57,908 nucleotides of DNA from a virus: positions 1 to 57,908 of the IMG/VR virus record IMGVR_UViG_3300023208_000397; one strand, written 5' to 3'. The notes beneath the pieces are model-generated. The model had not been told where the DNA came from and did no database searches. It saw nothing but the letters and a program-made list of their open reading frames with translations. Shown here piece after piece: positions 48,061 to 56,946 of the stretch. Each line of letters opens with the position of its first letter. The first letter of the stretch is position 1. The position numbers and the translations under genes were made by a program.

Positions 48061-49077
48061 ATGCCGATCCGCACTTACTTCCCAGACGGGAGCCTGATGT
48101 TCGACAGCGACACGGCCGAGGGGGGGCTGTGCGTTGGGCTCTACTCCATCCCCGCAGGAAGCAGCTTCAGCAAGAGCTGGCCCCAGCTGGCAGGCGCCAC
48201 GCTGGTTGTCTGTAGCGACGCTGGCCGCATCGTGCCCCTGCCTTCAGTTGGCGGCAGCGTTCCGACCCTGACGCTGTCACCGTCGTCGGTGGACCGCTGC
48301 TACATGGTCTGGGCCCTGGGCCTCCCTGCCATCCTGAACGGGCCTGGCATCACCGCACAGGCCGGCGATGGCAACCTGTCCCTGGTGACCGGAGGCCGCG
48401 GCCTGAACTACATCGGGAGGGCCAGCTACGTGGGGACCGTGGAGCGGCCGTCTAGTGGGGCGATCCGAACCTCAGCCTACAAGATCGTGCGGGTGACATC
48501 GGCCACCCAGCCGGTGGGCATCGTTGACCTGTCCAGCGGCTGCTCTGTCCAGTCCTCTCCCGCATTCCGGAATGTCGGCGGCAATACCTGGGAGGGCCGT
48601 CTAGTCGCCTGCGCCACCGCGCCCACTGCCTTCGGCGTCCCGCCAGCAGCTGCGGACCTGCTGGAGCCTGTGATTCAGTGCTTTGCCGTCCCGGCGGCTC
48701 CTGGGCTCGGCACACAGTTCGCGCTCTATGACGATGACCTGAGCCTGGCCTACGACCTACTGGCCGGCCGGCTGCTGACCTGCGCCCAGATGGTCAGCTA
48801 TGCCGCCGGGGACCTGGTGCCAACCCTGGGGCACTCGGTGTCGACGGTCGGTGGATCGCTCGGGCTCTTCGGCAGCGCATCGGTTCGCATTGAGAGCGCG
48901 CGCGGCACCGCCTCGTCTACGTGGTCTACGGGCTTCTGGCGCCGAAGTGGATCCACGCTCTATCTGGAGCGTGGCGTCACCGAGTATGAGATCGACAGCA
49001 TTCCGCCCGACTCGCCGATCTTTCGATTCAACAACGGGGCGCGTGTGCTCCTCGTAGACCTTGCAGGACTGCCATAG
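48061..49077 (+). CDS. Tail fibre-like protein
   Basis: 338 residues, beta-rich and glycine/serine-rich: FPDGSLMFDSDTAEGG at the start, TGGRGLNYIGRASYVG, STWSTGFWRRSGSTLYLERG. No family named; the position between the tip-like protein and the tail-fibre assembly-like gene supports a receptor-facing role. Confidence 0.55.
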   Translation: MPIRTYFPDGSLMFDSDTAEGGLCVGLYSIPAGSSFSKSWPQLAGATLVVCSDAGRIVPLPSVGGSVPTLTLSPSSVDRCYMVWALGLPAILNGPGITAQAGDGNLSLVTGGRGLNYIGRASYVGTVERPSSGAIRTSAYKIVRVTSATQPVGIVDLSSGCSVQSSPAFRNVGGNTWEGRLVACATAPTAFGVPPAAADLLEPVIQCFAVPAAPGLGTQFALYDDDLSLAYDLLAGRLLTCAQMVSYAAGDLVPTLGHSVSTVGGSLGLFGSASVRIESARGTASSTWSTGFWRRSGSTLYLERGVTEYEIDSIPPDSPIFRFNNGARVLLVDLAGLP

Positions 49078-49079
49078 CC

Positions 49080-49736
49080 ATGCCGATCATCAAAGCCGCC
49101 TCCACCCCCCACGGCGCAGCCGTGGGCTACCACATCGCCCGCCGCGTTGAGGGCGATTTGTCCTCGGCAGAGCTGGTGGTCAGCGTCCACAGCTGGCCCA
49201 CCGAGGAGGACTACCTGCAGGCCGGTGCCACCGCGGGCCCGACCTTCCAGTTCTTCGTCCCGCTGCCGGTGTCGGTGCTCGCCGGCCCCGACGTCATGGC
49301 CTCGGTGGAGGCAGCGCTATGCGGGCTGCCGGTGGACGGCCACAACCCCTGCAAAGGCGGCGCCCGTGTGCCGCTGCCCAGCGCTCCCGACCATGCCAGG
49401 GCCCGGCAGTGGGCCATGATCAAACAGGCCCGGGCAATCCTGTCCGCGGAGCCGATCACCGTCAGCGGCCGTACCTTTGACGCCGATGAGGGCTCGGTGC
49501 GCAATGTGATGGGCGCACTGCAGGGCATGAGCATCACCGGGGGCCAGTCCATCGAGTGGACCCTGGCCGACAACAGCCGGGCCACGCTCAGCCTGGCTGA
49601 CCTGCAGGCGCTGGGCGCCTCGCTAATGGGCCGCCTGAACGATCTGCACGCCACGGCCCGGGGGCTGCGCGAGCAGCTGGACGCGGCACAAACGGTGGAG
49701 GAGATCCGGGCCGTGGTGTGGCCGAGCCAGCCCTAG
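49080..49736 (+). CDS. Tail fibre assembly-like protein, DUF4376-type
   Basis: 218 residues. The C-terminal half (ALQGMSITGGQSIEWTLADN, LSLADLQALGASLMGRLNDL, HATARGLREQLDAA) is the DUF4376 pattern found at the end of fibre or fibre-assembly proteins; the N-terminus is a small beta domain (VVSVHSWPTEEDYLQ). Likely helps fold or attach the preceding fibre. Confidence 0.68.
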   Translation: MPIIKAASTPHGAAVGYHIARRVEGDLSSAELVVSVHSWPTEEDYLQAGATAGPTFQFFVPLPVSVLAGPDVMASVEAALCGLPVDGHNPCKGGARVPLPSAPDHARARQWAMIKQARAILSAEPITVSGRTFDADEGSVRNVMGALQGMSITGGQSIEWTLADNSRATLSLADLQALGASLMGRLNDLHATARGLREQLDAAQTVEEIRAVVWPSQP

Positions 49737-49744
49737 CCGTTCCG

Positions 49745-49759
49745 GTGCCAAGGCTGGCA
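49745..49759 (+). repeat. Start-associated repeat, copy f
   Basis: GTGCCAAGGCTGGCA ends 11 bases before the GNAT ATG at 49771, the same offset as copy d. Confidence 0.7.
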
Positions 49760-49770
49760 GGCTCCCGGCC

Positions 49771-50199
49771 ATGAAACCCGAGCTGGACTTCGACCAAGAG
49801 GCGGTTTTCGCGTGGATGCGCAGCCGCCTGCCCGGGTACGGCCGCAGCGATGGCGCCCGGGCCATTGGCCTGCGCCGCGGCGGCGTGCTGGTGGCCGGCG
49901 TGGCCTTCGATGGCTTCAACGGCCGCAACCTCTGGATGCACGTCGCGGCCGACCCGGGCGGCCGGTGGCTGACCCGTGGCTACCTGGACGCGTGCTTCCG
50001 GTATGCGTTCGTGGTCTGCGGTGTCGACCGCGTCAGCGGCTATGTGGACGCCAGCAACGAGGCCGCCCGTCGATTCGATGAGCACCTCGGGTTCAAAGAG
50101 GAAGCCCGTCTCAAGGGCGCCGCACAGGATGGCGGTGACGTGATCTTGTATGTGATGCGCCGAGAGGACTGCCGCTATGGCCAAATTCCACCGCACTGA
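49771..50199 (+). CDS. GNAT-type acetyltransferase
   Basis: 142 residues. The GNAT fold order is visible: AIGLRRGGVLVAGVAFDGFN, then the strand and helix with VVCGVDRVSGYVDASNEAARRF and a final HLGFKEEARL. The acetyl-CoA loop is a variant. Phage GNATs near tail genes are common; substrate unknown, perhaps a host or virion component. The gene begins 11 bases after repeat copy f and overlaps the next gene by 23 bases. Confidence 0.78.
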   Translation: MKPELDFDQEAVFAWMRSRLPGYGRSDGARAIGLRRGGVLVAGVAFDGFNGRNLWMHVAADPGGRWLTRGYLDACFRYAFVVCGVDRVSGYVDASNEAARRFDEHLGFKEEARLKGAAQDGGDVILYVMRREDCRYGQIPPH

Positions 50200-51295
50200 G
50201 TTCGACCTGCTGCCGGAGCGAGCATTCCGGCCGCGCGCCGGGCGCCGCCATGGCCCCATGACGCTCGAAGGGGGCGGGAAGGGAAGCGATGCGCCGGCAC
50301 CGGATCCGCGCCTGGTCGAGGCTCAGATTCGCAGCATGGGCATCCAGGACTCTGCGATCCAGAGCATCCTGAAGAACAGCAACGAGCTGCTTCCCCTCCA
50401 GAAGGAGCAGCTGCAGTTCGGGCTCGATGCCAGCCGCAAGGCCTACGAGCAGTCGCAGTCCGACCGCCAGTGGATGCTCTCCCGCCGCGACCTGCTGTCG
50501 GGCGTGCAGGACAAGCTGGTCAAGGACGCCGCCGACTTCAACACCGAGGCCCGGCGTGAGGAGCTGGCGGGCCAGGCTCTGGCCGACGTCAACACCGCGG
50601 CATCCAGCGCCCGCGACCAGTCGGCCCGGGCCCTGGCCAGGATGGGCGTCAACCCGGGGAGCGGCCGGGCCCTGGCCCTGGACCAGCAGACTCAGATCGC
50701 CCAGACCGCTGCGGGTGCCGGCGCCGCGAACAAGGCCCGCGAGTCCGCACGCGCCGAGGGCTACGCGCTGACCGACCGGGCCAGCAACGCGCTGGCCGGC
50801 TACCCGGCTATGAGCTCGGCAGCCACCGGATCCGGTGCCTCGTTTGCAGCCGGTGGTGTGGGTCTGGTGAACTCTGGGCTCGCCGGCCAGAACTCGGGCT
50901 ATGGAGCCGCGGCCACGGGTGCCGGCCAGATGGGCGCGAACGCGACGAGCATGTGGGGCGCCCAGGCGAACTACAAGAACGCCCAGGACCAGATCAACCA
51001 GGGCGAGAGCTTCGGGAGCCTGGCGGGCGGCATCGGTGGCCTCGCCGCGGGCTTGGCGAAGACTGGCCTGTTCTCGGATCGCCGCCTCAAGACCGACCTG
51101 AAGGTGGTCGGTCGCGATGCCGCCACCGGGCTGCGCCTCTGGGCATTCCGGTACATCAGCGACCCGGCCCGGCGCTACATCGGCGTCATGGCCGATGAGG
51201 TCAAGCAGGTTCGCCCCGATGCTGTCTGGCGCGGCGCCGACGGCTTTGATCGTGTCAACTACGGCCTGCTGGGCCTCGAAATGGTGGAGGCCTGA
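50177..51295 (+). CDS. Virion protein with S74 intramolecular chaperone
   Basis: 372 residues. A helical, alanine-rich body (KEQLQFGLDASRKAYEQSQ; AQTAAGAGAANKARESARA) and a C-terminal Peptidase_S74 domain from about residue 298: SDRRLKTDLKVVGRD, LWAFRYISDPARRYIGVM, ADEVKQVRPDAV, VNYGLLGLEM. S74 domains trimerise and cut themselves from spikes; the S-D/K dyad appears as SDRRLKTD. Placed with injected proteins. Confidence 0.82.
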   Translation: MAKFHRTEFDLLPERAFRPRAGRRHGPMTLEGGGKGSDAPAPDPRLVEAQIRSMGIQDSAIQSILKNSNELLPLQKEQLQFGLDASRKAYEQSQSDRQWMLSRRDLLSGVQDKLVKDAADFNTEARREELAGQALADVNTAASSARDQSARALARMGVNPGSGRALALDQQTQIAQTAAGAGAANKARESARAEGYALTDRASNALAGYPAMSSAATGSGASFAAGGVGLVNSGLAGQNSGYGAAATGAGQMGANATSMWGAQANYKNAQDQINQGESFGSLAGGIGGLAAGLAKTGLFSDRRLKTDLKVVGRDAATGLRLWAFRYISDPARRYIGVMADEVKQVRPDAVWRGADGFDRVNYGLLGLEMVEA

Positions 51296-51296
51296 T

Positions 51297-53039
51297 ATGG
51301 CACGCAGGGGATTCTCCGACTTCGTCCGCAACTTCGGCCTGGGCTACGGCCTGGTCAACCAGATCGACCAGGACCTGCAGCTCGGCAAGATCGCTGACGC
51401 GAAGCCGGTGCAGTCGCAGGGCTTCACCGCGGAGGATGGCAAGCAGCTCGAGGCCATCGCCAACGCCAAGGATGCGGAGGGCAAGCCGCTCTACCAGGTC
51501 ACGGCCAATGAGGACGGCAGCTACGGCGTGGCCACCACCGCGGACCCGTCGATGGCCGGCGTGATCCGCCAGCAGGGCGTCACCGAGTTCCTGGGGCAGC
51601 GCACGGCCGGCGAGATGACGCCCGCCCAGGTCGACAGTGCGCGCCAGCGCGCCATGGCCGGGGTGATCATGCGGACCGATCCGGTGGGCGGCGGGCGCAT
51701 GCTGCGCGAACTCACGCAGGATGACCGCGAGGCCCAGCGTTTCAGCTGGGACAAGCAACGCAACGAGCGGGACCTGCGCCGCTCCGCGCAGGCCGAGGAC
51801 GACGAGACTTTCCTGCGCAACCTGGATGCGGAGGCGGCCCAGTGGCATGCCGAACGGCTCAAGAACCCGGACGGCACCTCGCGCGCGGCAACCACCGACG
51901 ACTTCCTGGCGGCCACCCAGTGGCGGGCCTTCAAGATGGCGGAGGCGGGCCGTCTCAACGAGGCGAGCCAGGCTTTTCGGGACTACGCGGCGCAGTCCCA
52001 CATCAAGCTGCAGCTGGAAACCGAGGCGCGCAATAAGGCCCTGGGCGAAACCGCCTCGCGCCTGGCCGCCGGCGACCTGAACTCGGTGCGCGACTTCTAC
52101 AACCAGTTCGTGCCCGATGGGGCGAAGGTCATTGATGTGCGCCGGGGTGCAGACGGCCAGATCACCATCGAGCGCGAGTCCCTGGACGGCCGCAAGATGC
52201 CGGCCACGGTGATGAAGGACACCGGGCAGCTTGTCAGCGCGCTGGCCACCTTCCGTGATCCGATGGCGATCTACAACTGGAGCCAGAACGAGTTCCGGAA
52301 CAACCTGGCGCTCAAGGCCGATGCCCGGGCGAGTGCCGCGGAAGGGCGTGCGGCCGCTGAGTTCAAGGCCGGTGAGACCCAGCGGCAGCTGGGCGGCGCC
52401 ATGGCAGGCCTGCAGATGGCCGTCATCAACGCCAAGACCCCGGAGGAACAGGCCGCTGCGCGTGCGAACCTGATCGGCGCCCAGAACGGCCTAGGGCTGA
52501 ACAAGAAGGAGGCGCCGACCGGGTACCGCTGGAAGGGGAATGGCGACCTTGAGCCGATCCCGGGCGGTCCTGGTGACAAATCCGCAGCGGCGCAGAAGAC
52601 CCCCGCTGAAGTGCAGCGAATGAACGTCGCGCTCCGTGCTCTGGACCAGGGCCTAGTGGAGTACGAGACGATACTCAAGAACTTCAACCCACGCGACCCG
52701 ACTGCGCAGCTGGACGCGCCGACCCGCGCACGCGTCGAGTCTCTGCTGGCTGACCTGCAGATGCAGTTCAAGGAAGCACAGGCCCTGGGAGCGCTCACTG
52801 GCCCCGACCTGGAGATCCTGGGTAAGGCCCTGGCCAGCCCGACCTCGCTGCGAGGTGCGCTGTACGGCCGAGACGGCCTGTCTGCCCAGCTTGGCGAGGT
52901 CCGCAAAGGCCTGGATCGCCGAAAGCAGGCTATCGCTGACGAGTTCGGGACCAAGCCGATCCCGCCCAGCACGCCGGCCGCCGGTGCCGCGCCCGCAGCT
53001 GCCGGCGGCAAGGACGGCTTCAGCGGACTGTGGAGGTAA
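51297..53039 (+). CDS. Internal virion protein
   Basis: 580 residues, mainly long helices (DDREAQRFSWDKQRNERDL; GRAAAEFKAGETQRQLGGA) with a glycine-rich start (FVRNFGLGYGLVNQIDQD). Helical, no enzyme motif. Typical of proteins packed inside the capsid and ejected with the DNA in podoviruses. Ends in an alanine/proline/glycine-rich tail. Confidence 0.65.
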   Translation: MARRGFSDFVRNFGLGYGLVNQIDQDLQLGKIADAKPVQSQGFTAEDGKQLEAIANAKDAEGKPLYQVTANEDGSYGVATTADPSMAGVIRQQGVTEFLGQRTAGEMTPAQVDSARQRAMAGVIMRTDPVGGGRMLRELTQDDREAQRFSWDKQRNERDLRRSAQAEDDETFLRNLDAEAAQWHAERLKNPDGTSRAATTDDFLAATQWRAFKMAEAGRLNEASQAFRDYAAQSHIKLQLETEARNKALGETASRLAAGDLNSVRDFYNQFVPDGAKVIDVRRGADGQITIERESLDGRKMPATVMKDTGQLVSALATFRDPMAIYNWSQNEFRNNLALKADARASAAEGRAAAEFKAGETQRQLGGAMAGLQMAVINAKTPEEQAAARANLIGAQNGLGLNKKEAPTGYRWKGNGDLEPIPGGPGDKSAAAQKTPAEVQRMNVALRALDQGLVEYETILKNFNPRDPTAQLDAPTRARVESLLADLQMQFKEAQALGALTGPDLEILGKALASPTSLRGALYGRDGLSAQLGEVRKGLDRRKQAIADEFGTKPIPPSTPAAGAAPAAAGGKDGFSGLWR

Positions 53040-53044
53040 GCCCG

Positions 53045-55531
53045 ATGGCGAAGAAATGGACTGAGGTCATCGCGTCGCCCGAGTATCAGGCGCTGAAGCC
53101 CGAAGACCGGGAGGCGGCGCGCGCTCAGTATTGGAACGAGGTGATCGCCCCCCAGGTGCCCAAGGACAACTTGGACGCCGTCCGCGCACAGTTCGATGCT
53201 GAGTTCGGCCCTGATGGCTCACAGCTCCCCAAGGTGGCGGCTCCAGAGCGGTCGGCGGTGCAGAGCGTTGGCCGCCAACTCGGCCTGACCGCGCGGCATG
53301 CGATTGCGGGTGTCGCGGCCATCCCGGCCATGGCCAGTGACGCGCTCACGGGCCTCTACAACACCGCGGCCGATGCAGTAGCTGGCAAGGGCAACGGCTT
53401 TCGCTTCATGCCAGCCCAGGCGGCGCTACAGGGCACGCTCTCCGCGGCCGGGCTGCCCGAGCCGGAGAACGCCCGCGAGCGCATCGTGGGCGACATGACG
53501 TCGGCGCTCTCTGGAACCGGGGCGAGCGTCAAGGCCGGCGAGGTGTTGGCGCGCGGCGCGAATTCTGTGGCCGCGGCGGTGGGGCGTGGACTGTCCCAGG
53601 GGGCCGGCGCCCAGGCTGTCGGCGCCGCCACAGGTTCGGCAGCCGCCGGCACAGTCCGGGAAGAGGGTGGTGGTGTCGGCGCCCAGATCGCTGCCGGGAT
53701 CGCCGGCGGCCTGGCGCCGTCGCTCGGCCCGACTCTCGCGCGCATGGGCGTCCGTGGGCTGCTCCGCGGCGGCGAGGAGGGCCGCAAGCGCGTCGAGGAG
53801 AACATCAAGCTCTTCCAGGAAGCTGGCGGAACCATGCCGACGCTGGGCCAGGCCACGGAGAGCCGGTCGCGTATGGCCCTGGAGTCTGGCCTGGCCAAGG
53901 CTCCCGGCGGTGCCGGCGTGATCGCCGGGTTTGCTCAGAAGCAGGCCGATGACATGCAGGCGGCGGTCCAGCGGCTGTCCGATGAGCTGGCGCCGAACGC
54001 GAGCGCGGTCAACGCTGGCGAGGCCATCAAGCGAGGCGTCGACGCCTTCAAGGCCGGCTTCAAGGCCCAGCAGGAAGAGCTCTACAACGAGCTGGGCGCG
54101 GTGCTGCCGAAGAACACGCCGATCACGGTGGATCGGACCCGAGAGGCCTTGGCCGCGATCAATGCCGACATCGACGGGGCTCCGGCCCTCTCGAAGTGGT
54201 TCAAGAATGCCCGAATCCAGGGCATTGAGCAGGCACTCCAGCAGGATCTCAAGGGCGCCGCAACCGGGGCCACGAAGATCACCGAGGCCGTTACCGGACG
54301 CGTTGCCCCGACCGGTGTCGATCTGATGGGCCAGCCGGTGTATCGCGGCCCGCAGGTCGGGGTATCGGTGCAGCCTGGAGCGACGGTCAGCCGCCCAGCC
54401 GCCACTCGCCCGGACATGATGGGGCGGCCAGTTCCTGTCGGCGGCGCCAAGGAGGTGGTGATCCCGGGCGAGCAGGTGCCGGTGCACGCTCCAGTGCGCA
54501 TGCGGCCTGATGGGATGGGTGGCCAGGTCCCCGTTGCTCCCGTGATCGGCGAGCGCACAACGATCATTCCGCAGGGCGGGACAGGCCCGTTCTCCGGTGT
54601 CGGTGTCGCAGCACGCCCGGGCGGAACACTGCCCTATGAGGCCATCAAGAAGCTGCGCACTCTGGTCGGCAACGAGATCACCGATGGTTCGCTGGTTTCC
54701 GATGTCCCGCGCAGCAAGTGGAAGGCACTCTACGCTGCGCTCAGCGAGGACCTCGGCGAGGCTGCAAAGGCGGCAGGCCCCAAGGCCGAGGAGGCCTGGG
54801 CCAAGGCCAACGACTTCACCAGCCAGCACATGACCCGCCTCGATGAGCTGTCGACCATCGTGAAGCGCGACAGCCCGGAGAAGATCTTCAACGCCGCGAT
54901 CTCAGGGACCGCTGAGGGCGACACGATCATCAAGCGGGTGATGACCGCGCTGCCGGCGGAGGAGGGGCGCGAGGTCGCGGCGGCGGTCCTTCAGCGCATG
55001 GGGCGCGCGACGCCCGGCCAGCAGAACGCCATGGGCGACGCGTTCAGTGCAGAGACTTTCCTGACAAACCTTGCCAGGCTCAGCCCCGCGGCGCGCGAAA
55101 CGCTGTTCGGCAAGGATGCAAAGGGCATCGAGAACCTGGGCAAGATGGCAGAGCTGCGGCGGGAGGGCGGGCGAGTGTTTGCCAACCCCTCCGGCACGGC
55201 CGGGGCCGGTGCACAGATGCTGGTTGGATCCAGCCTTGCCGGCGGTATCGTGGCCGCTGGCTTGGGGAACTTCGCGCCGCTTGCTGCTGCAGGCTCTGGC
55301 CTGGCTCTTTCCAACACGGCGGCCAAGGTCATGACCTCGCCACGGATCGTGCGCCTGGCGGCCACGAAGGCTCCGATCACCGAGGGCATGGGGGCGACCG
55401 CGGCGGCTACGGCCGGCCGCATCAGCACCGCCGCCGAGCTCCCGCCTGAGCAGCGCCAGGTCGGAGCCATCTATGAGACGCCCCGTGGGCGGATGCGCTG
55501 GGCCGGCAACGGCTGGGAGCCCGCACCGTGA
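53045..55531 (+). CDS. Large internal/ejection virion protein
   Basis: 828 residues. WTEVIASPEYQALKPEDREA and NLDAVRAQFDAEFGP are a helical N-terminus common in ejected podovirus proteins. The middle includes glycine/alanine segments (GAGAQAVGAATGSAAAGT) that could insert into membrane, and the C-terminus two more (QMLVGSSLAGGIVAAGLGN; PLAAAGSGLALS). Long coiled parts between. No lytic domain seen. The start ATG at 53045 follows the previous stop by five bases. Confidence 0.68.
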   Translation: MAKKWTEVIASPEYQALKPEDREAARAQYWNEVIAPQVPKDNLDAVRAQFDAEFGPDGSQLPKVAAPERSAVQSVGRQLGLTARHAIAGVAAIPAMASDALTGLYNTAADAVAGKGNGFRFMPAQAALQGTLSAAGLPEPENARERIVGDMTSALSGTGASVKAGEVLARGANSVAAAVGRGLSQGAGAQAVGAATGSAAAGTVREEGGGVGAQIAAGIAGGLAPSLGPTLARMGVRGLLRGGEEGRKRVEENIKLFQEAGGTMPTLGQATESRSRMALESGLAKAPGGAGVIAGFAQKQADDMQAAVQRLSDELAPNASAVNAGEAIKRGVDAFKAGFKAQQEELYNELGAVLPKNTPITVDRTREALAAINADIDGAPALSKWFKNARIQGIEQALQQDLKGAATGATKITEAVTGRVAPTGVDLMGQPVYRGPQVGVSVQPGATVSRPAATRPDMMGRPVPVGGAKEVVIPGEQVPVHAPVRMRPDGMGGQVPVAPVIGERTTIIPQGGTGPFSGVGVAARPGGTLPYEAIKKLRTLVGNEITDGSLVSDVPRSKWKALYAALSEDLGEAAKAAGPKAEEAWAKANDFTSQHMTRLDELSTIVKRDSPEKIFNAAISGTAEGDTIIKRVMTALPAEEGREVAAAVLQRMGRATPGQQNAMGDAFSAETFLTNLARLSPAARETLFGKDAKGIENLGKMAELRREGGRVFANPSGTAGAGAQMLVGSSLAGGIVAAGLGNFAPLAAAGSGLALSNTAAKVMTSPRIVRLAATKAPITEGMGATAAATAGRISTAAELPPEQRQVGAIYETPRGRMRWAGNGWEPAP

Positions 55532-56946
55532 GCGCATTGCTGGATGACAGCGCGGTGTTCTCAGGAGCGCCGAGCGACCTCGGTGTGCCCAGCATGCTCA
55601 CCGATGCTGATGTCTTTGCGGGGCCGCCGCTCGGGGAGCAGTCTGCCCAGGGTGGACCGGCTTGGTTCACTACGCCAGACGGCGAACAGCTGGCCGGCCA
55701 GTACGCTCTCGTGGACGCCTCCAAGGTCTTCGCCTCCCATGATGCCGACCTGAGAGAGCAGCCTGATCACCAGGCGGTGATTGCTCCGGCAGCGCGACCA
55801 CGAGCGGAACATGAGGCGCAGGTTCAGGCCATCGTCCGGGACTTCGACCCGGCGCTGGTGGGAGCCTCTGGCGACGTGGACACGGGAGCGCCGGTCATCG
55901 GCGAGGATGGCCTGGTCGAGGCCGGAAACTCGCGCGCCGTGGCCCTGCAGCGCGTCTATCGCGCCGACGGCCAGAAGGCTGAGGACTACCGCCAGTTCCT
56001 GCGCGACCACGCCGGCGAGTTCGGGCTGGCGCCCGCGCAGGTGGACTCCATGCCAAAGCCGGTGCTGGTGCGAGTTCGCACCTCTCCTGCGGACCGTTCA
56101 ACGGTCGGCCGCCGTGCCGAAGACTTCGACCTGGGCCCATCGATTGATGGCGCATGGCGCGAGCTGCAGCAGGCCCTTGCGGCCGATGGAGGCGTGGACA
56201 TCGTTGAAGCCGACGGTCTTAGCGATGAGACCGTCGAGATCCTGGACTTCCTGGCCAAGAACCCGGACGCGCCGCAGTTGCTCCACAAGGCGCTGTCCCC
56301 AACCGGAGATGAAGATGGCACAGCCGAAGGCTCTGACGCTCGCGGGCAAGCCGCTGCAGGAGACTGGATTCCTGATCAAGCGGCTGGAGGCGAATCCTCA
56401 GCTTCGCCGAGCCCTGGTCCAGCTGGTGCGGGCGATGAAGCCGCGGCAGAGATAAAGGCTAAGCTTCCAGATGGGTGGGAGGAATTCGCGCCAGAGTCGG
56501 GCACGCTAGGCATCCCCCGGGCTGAGATGCCGCAGGTCCGTGCAGAGCACCGCGGCGCCATGGTCAACTTCCTGAATGCGCGCGGCGTGTCGCACCAGAG
56601 CGACGCAGAGGTGGATGCGTCCGACCTGAAGCCGACGCAGCGCGAATTCTCGGCCGCGAAGGTGGCGGAGGCCGCAGTACGGGAGGCCGGAGATCGATCA
56701 ATCCTGGTCTCGGCTGATGGCCATGTACTGGATGGGCACCACCAGTGGCTGGCGGCGCGTGACGCGGGCAAGCCGATCAAGGTGATCGTGCTGGATGCAC
56801 CGATTCGGGAACTGGTTCAGTTGGTGAAGGCGTTCCCCAGCTCTGAATTTGCCCAGGACTCAGAAGAGCGGGCGAAGGAGGTAATGCCAGGCCGTGTAGA
56901 CGAGCGAGCCCACGAAAATAACCAGCAGGGCGCCGACAACCGATAG
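55528..56946 (+). CDS. Two-domain ParB-like polyvalent protein
   Basis: 472 residues as one frame. Residues about 58-150 resemble the DdrB-like ParB domain (VDASKVFASHDADLR; VIGEDGLVEAGNSRAVAL). Residues about 310-430 are a second ParB-like unit (LPDGWEEFAPESGTLGIPRA; ILVSADGHVLDGHHQWLAA). The stretch between (about 262-308) is G/S/A/D-rich and overlaps a better-looking frame (56315-56455), so the ORF may be a fusion of neighbours. The last residues overlap the convergent metalloprotease gene and look accidental. Such modules are known in injected polyvalent proteins. Confidence 0.7.
   Translation: MSALLDDSAVFSGAPSDLGVPSMLTDADVFAGPPLGEQSAQGGPAWFTTPDGEQLAGQYALVDASKVFASHDADLREQPDHQAVIAPAARPRAEHEAQVQAIVRDFDPALVGASGDVDTGAPVIGEDGLVEAGNSRAVALQRVYRADGQKAEDYRQFLRDHAGEFGLAPAQVDSMPKPVLVRVRTSPADRSTVGRRAEDFDLGPSIDGAWRELQQALAADGGVDIVEADGLSDETVEILDFLAKNPDAPQLLHKALSPTGDEDGTAEGSDARGQAAAGDWIPDQAAGGESSASPSPGPAGAGDEAAAEIKAKLPDGWEEFAPESGTLGIPRAEMPQVRAEHRGAMVNFLNARGVSHQSDAEVDASDLKPTQREFSAAKVAEAAVREAGDRSILVSADGHVLDGHHQWLAARDAGKPIKVIVLDAPIRELVQLVKAFPSSEFAQDSEERAKEVMPGRVDERAHENNQQGADNR
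56315..56455 (+). CDS. Alternative-frame small ORF inside the ParB-like gene
   Basis: 46 residues: ALTLAGKPLQETGFLIKRLE, NPQLRRALVQLVRAMKP. It has GGAG six bases before its ATG and third-codon-position G/C of a true gene, while the overlapping longer frame is low-complexity here. It may be a separate overlapping gene or a remnant showing frameshift between ancestral genes. Confidence 0.5.
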   Translation: MAQPKALTLAGKPLQETGFLIKRLEANPQLRRALVQLVRAMKPRQR

